64,000 nt of DNA from Guillardia theta CCMP2712 (Eukaryota; Cryptophyceae; Pyrenomonadales; Geminigeraceae): positions 41,030 to 105,029 of the forward strand of contig NW_005434550.1 of the NCBI RefSeq assembly GCF_000315625.1, in the 5' to 3' direction. The notes beneath the pieces were generated by a model. It saw nothing but the letters and a program-made list of their open reading frames with translations, had not been told where the DNA came from and made no database searches. This document shows positions 36,395 to 47,370 of this stretch, one piece after another (the stretch's first letter is position 1; each line of letters begins with the position of its first letter). The position numbers and the translations under genes are program-made.

Positions 36395-36622
36395 GATTGT
36401 GGAGAGTAAGTTTGATAATAAAAGGAGGTAACGACCACAAGAATGTATTTACTCCACCCTGTTTCTATTCTGACTTCACTTCTAGTCTGTTTCTATCTAC
36501 ATTATCAGTCTGCATTTCAAAATCAGATGAAGCGTTATGAGTAGAATTCATACATCAGGAATGAAAGGCACATTGGTTCCTGTGTAAAAGTGTTCCACGA
36601 AGTTGTATCTGAATGTTTGCTA

Positions 36623-38478
36623 TCACTGAATCGCTTGCGATAAATGTTTTTCGGCATACTGAATATCATCATCGAGGAGACGTTCTTGCAGCTTAACGAG
36701 GCTCAAAGCCAATTCAAACTTGTTTAGGCGATTCTCGTTGATATCTCTAAGCACGTCACAAATATCATCTAAAACCATGTGTTGGGAATTCAAGACGATC
36801 TGAGAAGACGATTGTTAGATACAAAAGATTTCAATCTGAATCTACTCCACACCAGCAATCTCCCCATACTGATGAGGATAGATGGCAATTGCCCGCTCGC
36901 CGATGGTTTGTCTTGCTGTTCCAGGAGCATCACAATAACCTAACAAACGCGACCGATGAAACAAGGAGGACCGAGATAAAAACAAATACCATGTCGAATA
37001 TCAAATTTGAGATGGTGGTCAACACCACACTAAAATCCTTCAAACTTGGATTTACTGACTTCTGGAAAATCTGGATAAAGGCTCTGTAAATTTCAATATG
37101 GCATATCTTTGTTCATACCTGGACGGCAATTACTATCATTCTCCAGGAGGTAGACAGGTTCAAAACAGAAAAAGCTGTCAGATACAGTATATCCTGCATC
37201 CATGTCACTTGACCCATATGCATACATGTGAGATTTTTTTATCAACCTGGATCGCTGGAATAACATGCGAGAGCAAGATTGTGTTCCAATTTACATTCTT
37301 ATACATATGTTTTGCTATTATCACGGCAGGAGACAATGCTGCTGTAACGAAAGCAAGGAGGACTCCAATTATCACTAGAGAGACCGGTACAGATAGCAAG
37401 AAGCATTCCTTCCAGCAAAAGTACAACCATAGCAAGTCCTATCCACATCACTTCAGTCGTGACAAGAAGCCCACATCCAGACAGACCAGCAGATTGATGT
37501 CAATCCACCTGCAACTGTTTCAGCTGTGAAGGCAGTGGCTATCGAGCTACTTCACCTATTCTTTATCATGTTGTCATCGGTGATCCTCAAAATTCCGGTG
37601 TATTGACTCCAGATGTTGTACGCGTACAACGCAAGAGTGGCGCAGGACATGACGGTAGCTGAGGAGTCAAAATGCTCTTCTCGTTTGCTTGTCAAGTATC
37701 TGTGTGCCTTGAACATCTCAACCATGCCAGCTCATGTGAAACTCGTACTTGAATGTTCCAAATCGAATGGCTGGACGATCGAGCCCTGGAGCAAGAGTTT
37801 GATTGTTGACGACAGCTCCAGCCTCTTGTTCACCTTTCAGTATGACGTTATCAGCAGATCTGCAGATGATAGTTACAATCAAACGAATATTAATCGCTTT
37901 ACAGGTCATTCCTTTCTGCTCGCTCCCTCAGTCTTTCGACATATCTCGAGACCAGAGGTTCGTCCTCGCAACTCTGAGACCATGGACACGTCGCAATAGT
38001 AAGACGTTTTGTCACGCAAGAACATTTCTGCACCTCCAAAGCAACTTCATTCCAGCTGTATAGACATCAACTATTGCATGCTCATCGACTTGATCTGACT
38101 TACCCCTTCTCCACTTGATCTACTTTTTCAAGCGCTTTGATAAATTCCCAGTACCTGATGCACCTTTTCCGTTACTGAACTTCAAACCTTCGCTCATACG
38201 CTTTTTGTCCAATTTCGCTCCTCTTGCATTCTGCCATTGATGTTGTATCCTGTGAAGTTTTTCAGCATTCTGTCACAACAAAGATGAAAGTTGTACTTGT
38301 CCGTAACAATTCGGCCGATACTTGAAGTGTTTGGAAGGGATGAACTCGGAAAGAATCTGATGAATCATGTTCATCATGCTCCACTGAGATGAGAGGCAAG
38401 GGAGGAAGGTAGAAGATCGACCTGCGAGTCGGCGATGAATCGCTGTTCTCTGGGAATCATTCGACGTAATCGAAGCAT
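36623..38478 (-). CDS. Multi-pass membrane protein, polycystin/TRP-like (tentative)
   Basis: Chain of minus-strand exons from ATG 38478 (MLRLRRMIPREQRF) to the stop at 36623. Order: basic N-terminus (FIPSKHFKYRPNC; KLHRIQHQWQNARGAKLDKK), YWEFIKALEKVDQVEKG, a Cys/Glu segment (CEDEPLVSRYVERLRERAE), then membrane segments VMSCATLALYAYNIW, RWIDINLLVCLD, SLVIIGVLLAFVTAALSPAV and NLIFDMVFVFISVLLVSSVA, then ARQTIGERAIAIYPHQYGE and a C-terminal coiled coil (NRLNKFELALSLVKLQERLL). A W-x-D-x-N helix followed by further spans and a cytosolic coiled coil is the polycystin/TRP plan, but pore residues are not identified. Two introns near 38180 and 38290 would be only 26-27 nt. A split into two genes (small basic protein 38120-38478 plus membrane protein) is the alternative. 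Confidence 0.5.
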
Positions 38479-38913
38479 AGTCACTTTGTGGTAGGCTCCG
38501 TCACTGCCAGCGGTGCCCCTCATCCCCCTCAACCTAGTCTACCCCACATGCCTCCACATACCCACGTTCATCCACCCCTGGTCTCAGCCTCTGCCAGACC
38601 CACTACCCACCCTGCTCCACTACCCTTGCTCCACCCCTTGCTCCACCCCTGGCTTCCCCGCTGGGTGCATCCCTGGCTTCCTGCAATCCGCTATCCCGCT
38701 GCTCGACTAGCCATCCTTGAGTCACTTGCTGCTCCGTCTGCTGGGAACTCCTGTCTTGGAGCTCTTCTTGCCTCAGTTCCTGCTTTACTCGTGTCTCTTG
38801 CTCTCCTCCCCCTTTTCCTCCATCCCATGCCGCCTCGACAGATGGCAGAGGATACCCGAAGTTAACGGTTCCCCAGGCGAGAGATCTGCATCCATTGCGC
38901 GTGATTGCACGCC
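38479..38913. other. Divergent intergenic region, C-rich
   Basis: CT-rich with repeated CCACCCCTGG, CCCTTGCTCCACC and CTTCCTGC words (38510-38850). Open frames on the + strand are of Pro/Leu/His/Ser composition only. Likely shared promoter region. Confidence 0.4.
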
Positions 38914-41648
38914 ATGCTTCTAGAAGCTGTTGAGGTGCAGGTCATGGCGATACAAACTGTCGAAGAGATGCTAAGGAGGAAGTTGGAAGAGTTTATTTCA
39001 CAGCAAAGGCAATATGCCAAGGTAGAATGTTTCCGACGATCGATGATCGCATCTCGTCTTATAGTTTGCTTTTACTAAATCAGGTAACTGAGGAGACGCT
39101 CGCAAGACTCAAAGCACAAAATGAAGATCTGAAGAGGCAATTAGAAGAAAAGGAAAGATCTGAATCTAGCGATTGCTATCAATTAGGAAGGCAAAAGGTG
39201 ATTGTACGGTGTTTTCCTCGCGTCTCAATGAGATTTATGCCAGAAAATCCAAGATATCGTGTGGAGAGATTGGATTTATTTAAAGACAGCAATCCCGAGA
39301 ATCGTTTGCCCAACGTTTTTCGATTGGAACATGTATTGCAGTGCAAGGGCTCGGACGTCCAAGATTGCTCAGAAGGTGAGATTTCAGCAATCATTTGCGA
39401 AATGAATCTTCGAATGCAGTTCCGAAGAAAAGTCTTGCATTTGTTGCAAAGCAAATATTTGATTGTCTGGTCAGAGGTTTCGGCGAGACAATCAATGCTT
39501 TCAAAAGGAATCAAAAGAATGAAAAGGAGGATTGAAATCAGTCTATCGCACTACGCGATCTCTTGCTGGCATGGGTCGTCGATGGAAACTCCATGTTTTA
39601 AAGGAGAAGAGCATGCCACTAAATGCCTGCCGGTGAGGCAGAAACACTCCCTCTTCAGGATGATGACCGAATGGCTCATCAATACCAGAAAGAGATGTCG
39701 ACAAAGGAGGATTGTAGCATGGTTTGACAACAGGCGATCTTATTTTCGGATAAAACAAGCTTTTACATCCATGAAGCACAAAGAAGAAGAATTTGATTCA
39801 TTATTGATGGACTACTTTCGTTTCAACAACAAATTTTTTACGGAATGGAGAATTCAGTCAGCTCATCAGTGCAATCTCAGGAAGAAAATTGATTCATTTG
39901 CAGAACGCAAGCGTTACATGTCTCGATCAGTTTACTTTAGACATTGGAGTTTCTGCAGAGGAATTGTACATGAAATTGACTTGGTATCGACAATTGAGTT
40001 TCTTACAACAAAGAGGGCAGATGTATGTACTCGGATTATCAGACTTTTACACCAGGCAACCAAGACACATGTCATTGAAAATATATTTGATCTTTGGCGA
40101 CAAAAAGCCAACCGATCCTGCAGCAACAGAAAGCAAGCGAAGAAAACCCGGGTTGCGGTGTCATATCATATCTTGCTTGCTTCGTGGTCGAATTGGACTG
40201 GTGGATTGCACTACAGAAAAAGTCTGCATATGAAATCCTTAGTGCTTGGAGGGATGAGCGACCGTCAGATGATACGTGATTCAATGAGACGTTGGCAGGA
40301 GTGCTTGTGGTTTCAAAGAGATCATTCTGAGAGAATGAAAAGAATAGTTGCATTCAAAACAAGAAGGACGATTCGATTGGTGTGGTTGAGATGGCGTGAA
40401 CGTATTTGTGATACAATCCTGCTAATGACGAAAGAGAGACACATTCATCAAGCTCATGATTTGTATTCAGTACGGAACTGCGTTCGACATTGGGAATATT
40501 GTTCACTTCTCGGTAAATTATTGAAGAAGATTCGCATCACGCTACTCAGGTTATCCACGAGAAGATGGCTTTCAACTTGGTTTCAAAGGTCGAAACTTTC
40601 GTCTACACGATCGACTATCATGAGACAGTTTCATACCAAAAAACTCAAGAGACTGAAACGACGTTCTGTTTTGATTTGGAAACATCAACATGTACATACT
40701 CTTTTTCGAAGGTTTCAGCTTAATCAAACACTTCAAAATCTAGCAATCTTGAAGCTTCAAAGGCAGATTGTTTCCGAATCACAAAAGAGTGAAGATATCT
40801 CCATGAAGGCAAGTGAATCACTATCCCGAAGATTCGATCACAGAAGGAAACGAATTTACTTTTCGTCATGGGTTGAAGAGTCAAAGTCATTTGAAGAGAG
40901 AATTAGTTTATCCCTCTTGACATATGTGAGGTTTGAAAGCATGATGTTGGCCAGAAGTCACATTCCAGTTGTCTTTGGATGTGCCTTCCTCAAAGTGAAA
41001 TGGACCATCATCACCAACAAAAACATTATCTCAAAATGGAGAGACTTTGTGCGGCAAAAGAGAAGCTGTCTTGTAGGATTCTTGCAAACATGGAAACATT
41101 TCCATGCGATGAGGAAGAAAATGGAGTTTTTCAAAAATAATTCGAGGTCACAATCTCGCTTCAAAGCGCATCCGCTTGTGCATGGCACGAAGTTTCAGAG
41201 TGTCTTGAATTCCTTTCTGTTCGAGCAGCATTGCATCATGCGATACAGAATGATATGTTTGGAGAGATGGAAATGGTTGACCAAAATGAAGAAAGTTTTC
41301 AACACGTTTGAACGAAGGATATCTCGCAATTCGACACGGAGAAGATTTTCAGAGTGGAGGACAAAAAGCACGAATTCCAACAGCCTTCTAGCAAATCAGA
41401 CGATCTCGTTGATGGAATGTGATAAGCGGATTCTGATATGTCATTCCATCTCTTGTATGCAAATCTCTGACAACCTTGAACTCTTCTTGAACCAGTTCTT
41501 CAGCAAGTGGAGGAGGCAGTCTCTTCTTTTGCGATTTTACTTCAGTCTGGCGCTGGTTGAATTCGCTTCAACCTCTCGCGGCCCGTGCATGAAGCGACTC
41601 TACTTGACGAGGTGGCGATCCTACTGCGATGGCACTTGTTGCCTCTGA
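38914..41648 (+). CDS. SFI1-like centrin-binding repeat protein
   Basis: Two exons (38914-39021 and 39084-41648), about 890 residues. The N-terminus is coiled coil (EEMLRRKLEEFISQQRQYAK; NEDLKRQLEEKERSE). From about residue 160 on, the chain is a long series of helices with a repeated aromatic pattern roughly every 30-40 residues: YLIVWSEVS, AISCWHGS, MMTEWLINTRKRCR, IVAWFDNRR, FFTEWRIQS, VYFRHWSFCRG, IFDLWRQKA, LLASWSNWTG, SMRRWQECL, VWLRWRERI, CVRHWEYCS, WLSTWFQRS, IYFSSWVEES, IISKWRDF, FLQTWKHF, RRFSEWRTK, FFSKWRRQS, YLTRWRSYC. This F/L-x-x-W with flanking Arg/Lys is the Sfi1 centrin-binding repeat. Such proteins form filaments with centrin at basal bodies and centrosomes. The ATG at 38944 is an alternative start in frame. 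Confidence 0.85.
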
Positions 41649-41689
41649 ATCGATTTTCATACTATGATAAAGACCACAAGTGTTCTCTC

Positions 41690-41905
41690 AATTTTGAGGC
41701 CTTCGAGCCGGCTACTACTGACTCTCAGTGAGTGACTTGTGGCGGTGGGCAACGTCACTGCCGTGGCTCAGTACGGTTACGGTCATGGTCCGACAGCCGG
41801 GGCCAGCCACATGCCGGCTGAGTGGCCCCGGCGCCGCGGCCATCCCTGGCCGCCCGGCCGGCCACTACCGCCCGGCCGCCGCACTGTTTGTCCCGGGATA
41901 GTTCA
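41690..41905. repeat. GC-rich island
   Basis: Block rich in GGCCGCCCGGCCGGCC and TACTGACTCTCAGTGAGTGA words, without protein-like frames. Same vocabulary as the other GC islands but no full CTTTACTCAAAG motif here. Confidence 0.5.
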
Positions 41906-42020
41906 ACGACTTTCAGTTGCTATGTAACGGCTGCGACGGATTCAAGAAAATGTTGTCGTCCCGACTCATGGCTGCAGTCACAGGCCACGAAGCAGCATGC
42001 TCTAACTTACAGCTGACTTA

Positions 42021-42052
42021 GAGGGAGAGGGAGAGGGAGGGAGGGAGGGAAA
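42021..42052. repeat. GGGA/GAGGGA purine repeat
   Basis: GAGGGAGAGGGAGAGGGAGG and following GGGA units, a simple purine tract of about 30 bp. Confidence 0.8.
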
Positions 42053-42260
42053 GCAGCAACAGAAGTCAGAGTCGGAGATAGTGAATAGGATGAAGCATAG
42101 AAGTAGTGCAGGGAGTATGACGGTGTCGAGGAAAGGGATGAAAGAGCATCATGTCTAGAATGATCAGATTGAGCCACAAAAAGGACCCTCATCTGATCTT
42201 TTGCTTTTGGTTGCCATGAATCGAACTGGATCAAAAGAAGGGCAGTGAGAAGTAGATGTA

Positions 42261-42416
42261 ATCTCCTATGCACCGGATTCGGTGCATAGGAGATCTTACA
42301 AGGAATTTGGAATTCCTTGTAAGCAATCGACCAGGCTAAGTTCCAAATTCCTTGTAAGATCTTACTAAAAATGTAAGATCTTACAAGGAATTTGGAACTT
42401 AGCCTGGTCGATTGCT
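42261..42416. repeat. Array of three abutting perfect hairpins
   Basis: Hairpin 1: 15-bp perfect stem 42261-42275 with 42280-42294, loop GATT. Hairpin 2 starts on the next base: 13-bp perfect stem 42295-42307 with 42311-42323, loop TGG. Hairpin 3: 42-bp perfect stem 42324-42365 with 42373-42414, loop of 7 nt, extendable by 2 bp into hairpin 2. The sequence CTTACAAGGAATTTGG of hairpin 2 recurs inside the right arm of hairpin 3. No mismatch in any stem. Located in the spacer between the SFI1-like gene and BBS4. Could be a nested fold-back element, a small-RNA precursor, or a cloning/assembly artefact. Confidence 0.95.
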
Positions 42417-42513
42417 CTTTTGTATAAACTCATAACTCGAGGATGTCAAAACTCTAACATATCTCCAGATCTTTATCAGAATGGCTTGATTTCATTCTGT
42501 TTAACATTTGTTC

Positions 42514-44372
42514 ATGGCTTCAGTCTTGAAGAAGCAGGTAAGCAAGAGTCACATGCGATTTCTATCTGATCATTATTCAAGACGTTTTCCAAAGAACAAC
42601 GTCAGAAGCGCAATTATCTGATTCACTGGCTATATATTCGGAAGGAATATGATGAGTGCTTGGAATTGATAGACGATACTCTCAAGAAAGTGGATCAATT
42701 AGCTGAATATCCCTTGTTTATCAAGGTCGTGACTTTTCGATCTACATCTTATGATTCTGATCTACCATCAGGGTTTGATAACAAGACATCAGGGAAAGAT
42801 ACATGAGTCGCTTTCTTTGTTCCAACAGGCAGGGCAGATCAATCCCAGGAATGTAGAAACGATCAAACAGGCAGCTCTCCAATGATCCTCAGGTCTTGTT
42901 TGACACTTCTTTCAGATCAGCCGATCCTTGTTTCTCCTCGGAAGACACAAGGCTGCTTCTGAAGTGCTGGACGAGGCGATCCGGTTGGGCTTCACGGAGG
43001 ACTGGGAGATCTGGCACAACAAGGGCATGTGCCTGAGCCAACTGAAGAGGCTCGAGGACGCAAAGGACGCACTGATGCGAGCGAACTCAATCCAGAGGCA
43101 CGACTGCACCTTCATTCAGCTTGGCCAGATCCTCACGCAGGAGGAGAAATATCAGGAGGCTATCGATGTTTACCTGGAAGCGCTGGAATTTTCGCCGGAG
43201 AACCCTGAGCTGTTAGTTGATGGATGAGTTGGTAACTTGTGCTGATTTTCGCTTCAACTCACACAGGTTGACCACCGTCGGACTTCTCTATCTCCGCACT
43301 GGCGAAAACTTCCGTGCCTTCGACTTCCTTGGGAACAGTCTGACGCATGATCCTCGAAACTCTAAGACAATCCTTGCGGCCGGTGAAGACAAGAGTTGTC
43401 GCCTGCGGTGCTTGTCCTGATGCATCCATGCAGGATCGATCATACAAGATCATTCCGACATGGACGTCGCTCTCGTGAAGTATCGTGTTGCTGCTGTTCA
43501 GACCCCGAACTCCGCACAGCTGTGGAACAACATCGGCATGTGCTTCTTCGGCAAGCAGGTTGGCCTCCGTGTGTGCGTCTGCTTGTTTTCACCTCTCCCT
43601 CCAGCGGCATGTGGCTGCCATCGCGTGCCTGAAGAAAGCACTTTACCTCGACCCCTTCGAGTGGATCATCTCATACAACTTGGGTCTCGTCCACCTGCAT
43701 ACAGGTGCTGTATCCTTGGAGAAGACAAGATCTGATGTGAAGCTGCAGAGCAATATGCTTCTGCCTTCCACTATTTCAGCTCCTCCATCAACCTCAAGCC
43801 GGACTTCCCTTCTTCTTACATGTTCCTCTCCCTCCTAGCACTGACTCCAACGCTCATTTCATGCTGCACCTCCAGGCAGCTGGCGATCGCTCTGTCACGG
43901 CTGGACGACTACGACAATGCGTGTGCCGCATACGAGAAGGTGATGATCCCCTTACTAGTGAGAGCTGAAGTGGAGCAGGCGATCGAGATGGATAGCGACT
44001 TTCTTTTCCACCTCAATTATGCTGTAATGCTTGTGAACAACGGTCAGGTGGACAAGGTGAGAGTCACAGAAACATAGAACATGCTGCTTCTGCTGTTGTT
44101 TGTAGTGCTAGTGTTAGTGAAGGAGCTCTTCGTGATGTTGCTTGACGTTGGCGATGACGATGATCATGGAAATGTCGTCTGTGGTATGTCGATAACGTTG
44201 AGCAGGCAAGGGAGCAGTTCGATCAGTTCGAGGCGCTCTATGCAGAGGTTGTTCTCCTGCACCTCGTGAGGTTGTGCTGACTGGCTTGCAGGCGGACGAG
44301 GAGACGAAGAATTCGGACAAAGACGTTGGGGTCATGCGATCACTGCTGATGAATGTTCTTGGGAGAAACTGA
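42514..44372 (+). CDS. BBS4: BBS4, BBSome TPR subunit
   Basis: Tetratricopeptide protein of the BBSome, the coat complex that moves membrane proteins into and out of cilia. Exon 1 codes MASVLKKQ. The N-terminal part [20 protein letters not shown] and later [136 protein letters not shown] and [18 protein letters not shown] match BBS4 along its length, not just any TPR protein. It ends LMNVLGRN at 44370-44372, without the long Ser-rich tail of animal BBS4. One intron (42871-42915) is GC-AG; others are GT-AG, 40-65 nt. Strong sign that the organism is ciliated. Confidence 0.93.
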
Positions 44373-44437
44373 CAGATTGACGATGAGTGAAGAAAAATTA
44401 GCCTGACAAGACAAGAAGTCATTTCATCATGATGAGT

Positions 44438-45392
44438 TCATTCTCTTGCACATGATCTTCCACGTTCTATCTTTGGGAGAGTCGCAGTCTTGTTCAAAAC
44501 CAACTGCAATGGAGTGTCAGGGTAAAAAGCGACGTCAAAGCCCGCGCACGTCGTTTGTAAAATCTCATCGCCCCCTCGTTCTCAGTGAAGACTGTCAGGC
44601 AAATGGCATCCAGCCCTCGCTCCTTGCAAATATTTTCCACCTGCTCCACGAGCTGACGAGAGCACTAAAGCAGGCACTTCTCACCGTTGTCATCAAGGCT
44701 CGCCCAATTCCGAGCCCCTGGAAGAGAGCGTCGATCTGTATCTCGTACACGTACACCACCTGTTGTTCCCCGTCACCTCATGTTGGCTTGCAAGCTGCTA
44801 CCGGCTCGCGAGCTTCTTGTACGTAACGGTAATGGACAAAGGCGATTGGATCCCTGCTTTTGTCCTGGACGTGATAGGCGATCACGAACCTAGCTCTGCG
44901 AGAGACAAGCTCCTCGCGCTTCTTCTCCTCGTCCCAACCCCAGCTGCCTTCATACAGACTCTTCATGTTCCTCTCCAACAGCATGTACGCCCAAGGTAGC
45001 ATGTCTCCAAGCGTATCTTGCAGCTCTAGTTCAACATGCTTCTGCTCAAGCTTGCTGTCTGTTCTCGCGATGCCCTCAGGTAAGTTCCTCCTGTACGCGT
45101 CCTCTATCAACTGAAATCTCCATCAGACCCTGTTTCCATACTTGGATGAATTATCGAATCAAGTCCAGGGAGGGGAAGGGACAATCGCACTAAGGGAAAC
45201 TAGAAGCATCAAGGAAACATGGGGAGACAAAGAATCTGAGGTGCGTGTTTTGAGGGGAATGTTGAGAGACGAGAGGAGATACATGCAAGAGGAAGGATGA
45301 TATTTTTTGTGTTTCACCTTTCTTGATCGCATGCTCTGCTTCAATCTCGCTCGCTTGCTATCACGCCCTCCTCCCGAAATGACGCGCTTCAT
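44438..45392 (-). CDS. NAA40: NAA40-like N-alpha-acetyltransferase (histone H4/H2A type), possible frameshift
   Basis: GNAT-fold enzyme; the NAA40/Nat4 family acetylates the N-termini of histones H4 and H2A. Exon 1 starts MKRVISGGGRDSKRARLKQ (basic, nuclear-like). Then MLPWAYMLLERNMKSLYEG, WGWDEEKKREEL, RFVIAYHVQDKS, IAFVHYRY, VVYVYEIQIDALFQGLGIGR (acetyl-CoA loop Q-x-x-G-x-G) and ICLTVFTENEGAMRFYKR, all typical of NAA40. At about 44541-44550 the frame breaks: continuing directly gives an unlike tail ending at 44494, while the neighbouring frame carries GFDVAFYPDTPLQLVL to a stop at 44438. A 2-bp difference in a GCGCG run would explain it. Sequencing error or a true truncating change cannot be told apart here. 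Confidence 0.85.
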
Positions 45393-47370
45393 TGCCCGTC
45401 CAAGCTCCACAAATCGATGTGATAGGTTGGGCGCGAAACTCGTTTATTACTCAAGTGGAATGGACACATATGTATACCAACCCGCCTCACCAAGATATCA
45501 TATAAGAAGAAAAGGGCAGGACAAAGCAGATAAAGAAGGTGACGAACAAACTGATAATTCTGGCATCAATTTCAGCCTGATGTCTGTATATTTCAATGTT
45601 TACCGAATGTTGTGAATATTGATATCCAAAATTGAAACCATGTGTGGTCATTAAGAAGTAACCCCAGATTCGACAGTCTTAAGGGTGGGTCCTCAAGATA
45701 AGCTGACACCTAACAGGCCGGTAGGTCGTAAAGGCAAAAAAAGAACCCAAGGATGGTGCGCTCGAAAGAAGGGGTAGAGGTCGACAAAAGGAGTGGTGGG
45801 GGTTAAGAGCCGGGAAAAGGAGTGGGTGAATGGGGTGATCGAATGTCGGGGACATGAGATGGTGGAAAGCGAATGGAAGCCGGGAGAGGCGAGGAATCAG
45901 GAGGGGACCTCCTCAAGGCACTAGAGAGGGGTAGGGGGAAGGGTAGGGGCAAAGGTGGCGATTAGCGATGATTAGAGGCAAGCAGCAAAGGAATTAAAAA
46001 CACCCAGACAAAGATTAATAGCTTTAAATTCTGTTTAATACTACATATTGAATGGATTAAAAGAGAAAGATCAGATTAAGGAGAGAGATCCGTTATAAAT
46101 TTTGTGCCCAAGTTAAAACAGAGGGGTGGGGTAGTCAGTTCGTTTCGCCCGAACAGACAACTGTGAATGAGGGTGGGGTGGTCGTAGACCATGGAGCGTA
46201 TCTCGAGGAAGCTTACCAGTGGGTTGTCAAGATTTGCAAGGGGTGTATGTCTCTCTTGAAGAGGGTAGATGATAGCAAGAACCCTGTCAATAGAGATGAG
46301 ATTTGGGGGATCTGGTCCGGTGGATGAACTTCACATTATTACAAGGGTGGGTAGTAAGCGAAATGAAAGTGGGTAGGGTGGAGATACAATTTTCGATCAG
46401 GAAGGTGGGGTGATCACATGATAGATGGATGGTAGGATGTTCTACAGGTGTCCACCGTGATCTTGACCTTATCTCAACTGATGCATCCATTAATAGAGCT
46501 TCCGCCCCTATAAACAAACTGCATTTGATTGACCCTACCTTCTCTCAACAATACCCCACCTATGACGGATTGCGCATTGAGATAGAGACCCCATCATTTA
46601 TACGTAAATTCATGGAAAAGTGAGGTACAGAGGTGGGGCGAAAGGGAAGACCACCACTTTTGTATACCCTACCCTACCCTTCGATTCTGTACAATTTAGT
46701 GCATTTGTGTGGTAAACCAATCAAACTTCCGGAATTCAAAAATAGTGTTTTCCATTGTTGTTTTATCGAAAAGAAACTTTTTCAAAATAGTGTTATCGAA
46801 GAAGATTAATTTCGCTTTGCAATTTTATTTTTAGAATATTGATGCATTTGTTACCCCCTACCCTGGACCCTACCTTGGACAAATGGGACCCAGCACACTT
46901 CAGCGTCCCCCTCCCCTTAACTCTGAGTACCCTCTTCAATCTTAAAAAAATATGTGTGTACCCCCTTTTTCATCTTCAAATATACCCCTAGTTGGCCTTC
47001 ATTATTCTCCACCCCATGTGGGTTGTGGACGAGCAAGAAAACTATACTCATACCCTACCCCGCCCCGGCATATACCCACCCCACAAACGTGGAGGGACTC
47101 ATCAATATAATGCCAAGGGGAAGGCAAAGGAAACAACTGAAATCCCGTCTTCCCTTTCCGTACACGCCACTCCTCCCTTCTGCTCCTCTCCTCTCCTCTT
47201 CTCCTCCTCTTCCTTCTTCTCACTCCTATCTCATCCTCTTGCCCTCCAGTCTTCTCCTCGTTCCCTGTCTTTCGTGCCTTCACGCAACCACTTTCCTTCC
47301 TTTGTACTTTCCCTAGTCCTCCTGGTCTTTGTCCCCACTCAACCTTTGTCCTGGATTGCTGCCTCTCAGA
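45393..47370. other. Long intergenic region with G-rich then C-rich tracts
   Basis: Divergent promoter region of nearly 2 kb. From about 45690 to 46440 the + strand is G-rich (GGTGGGG, AGGGGTAGGGG, GGTAGGGT); from about 46540 to 47090 it is C-rich (ACCCTACCCT, CCCCTACCCTGG). The strand bias flips near 46450-46540. 46000-46110 and 46740-46850 are AT-rich. 47170-47260 is a CTCCTCTT polypyrimidine tract directly upstream of the next gene. No gene seen. Confidence 0.6.

Noticed and set aside
46540-47090. CCCTACCC words considered as interstitial telomere repeat
   Set aside because: The unit is irregular, not a phased CCCTAAA-type array, and recurs with both polarities in several spacers.
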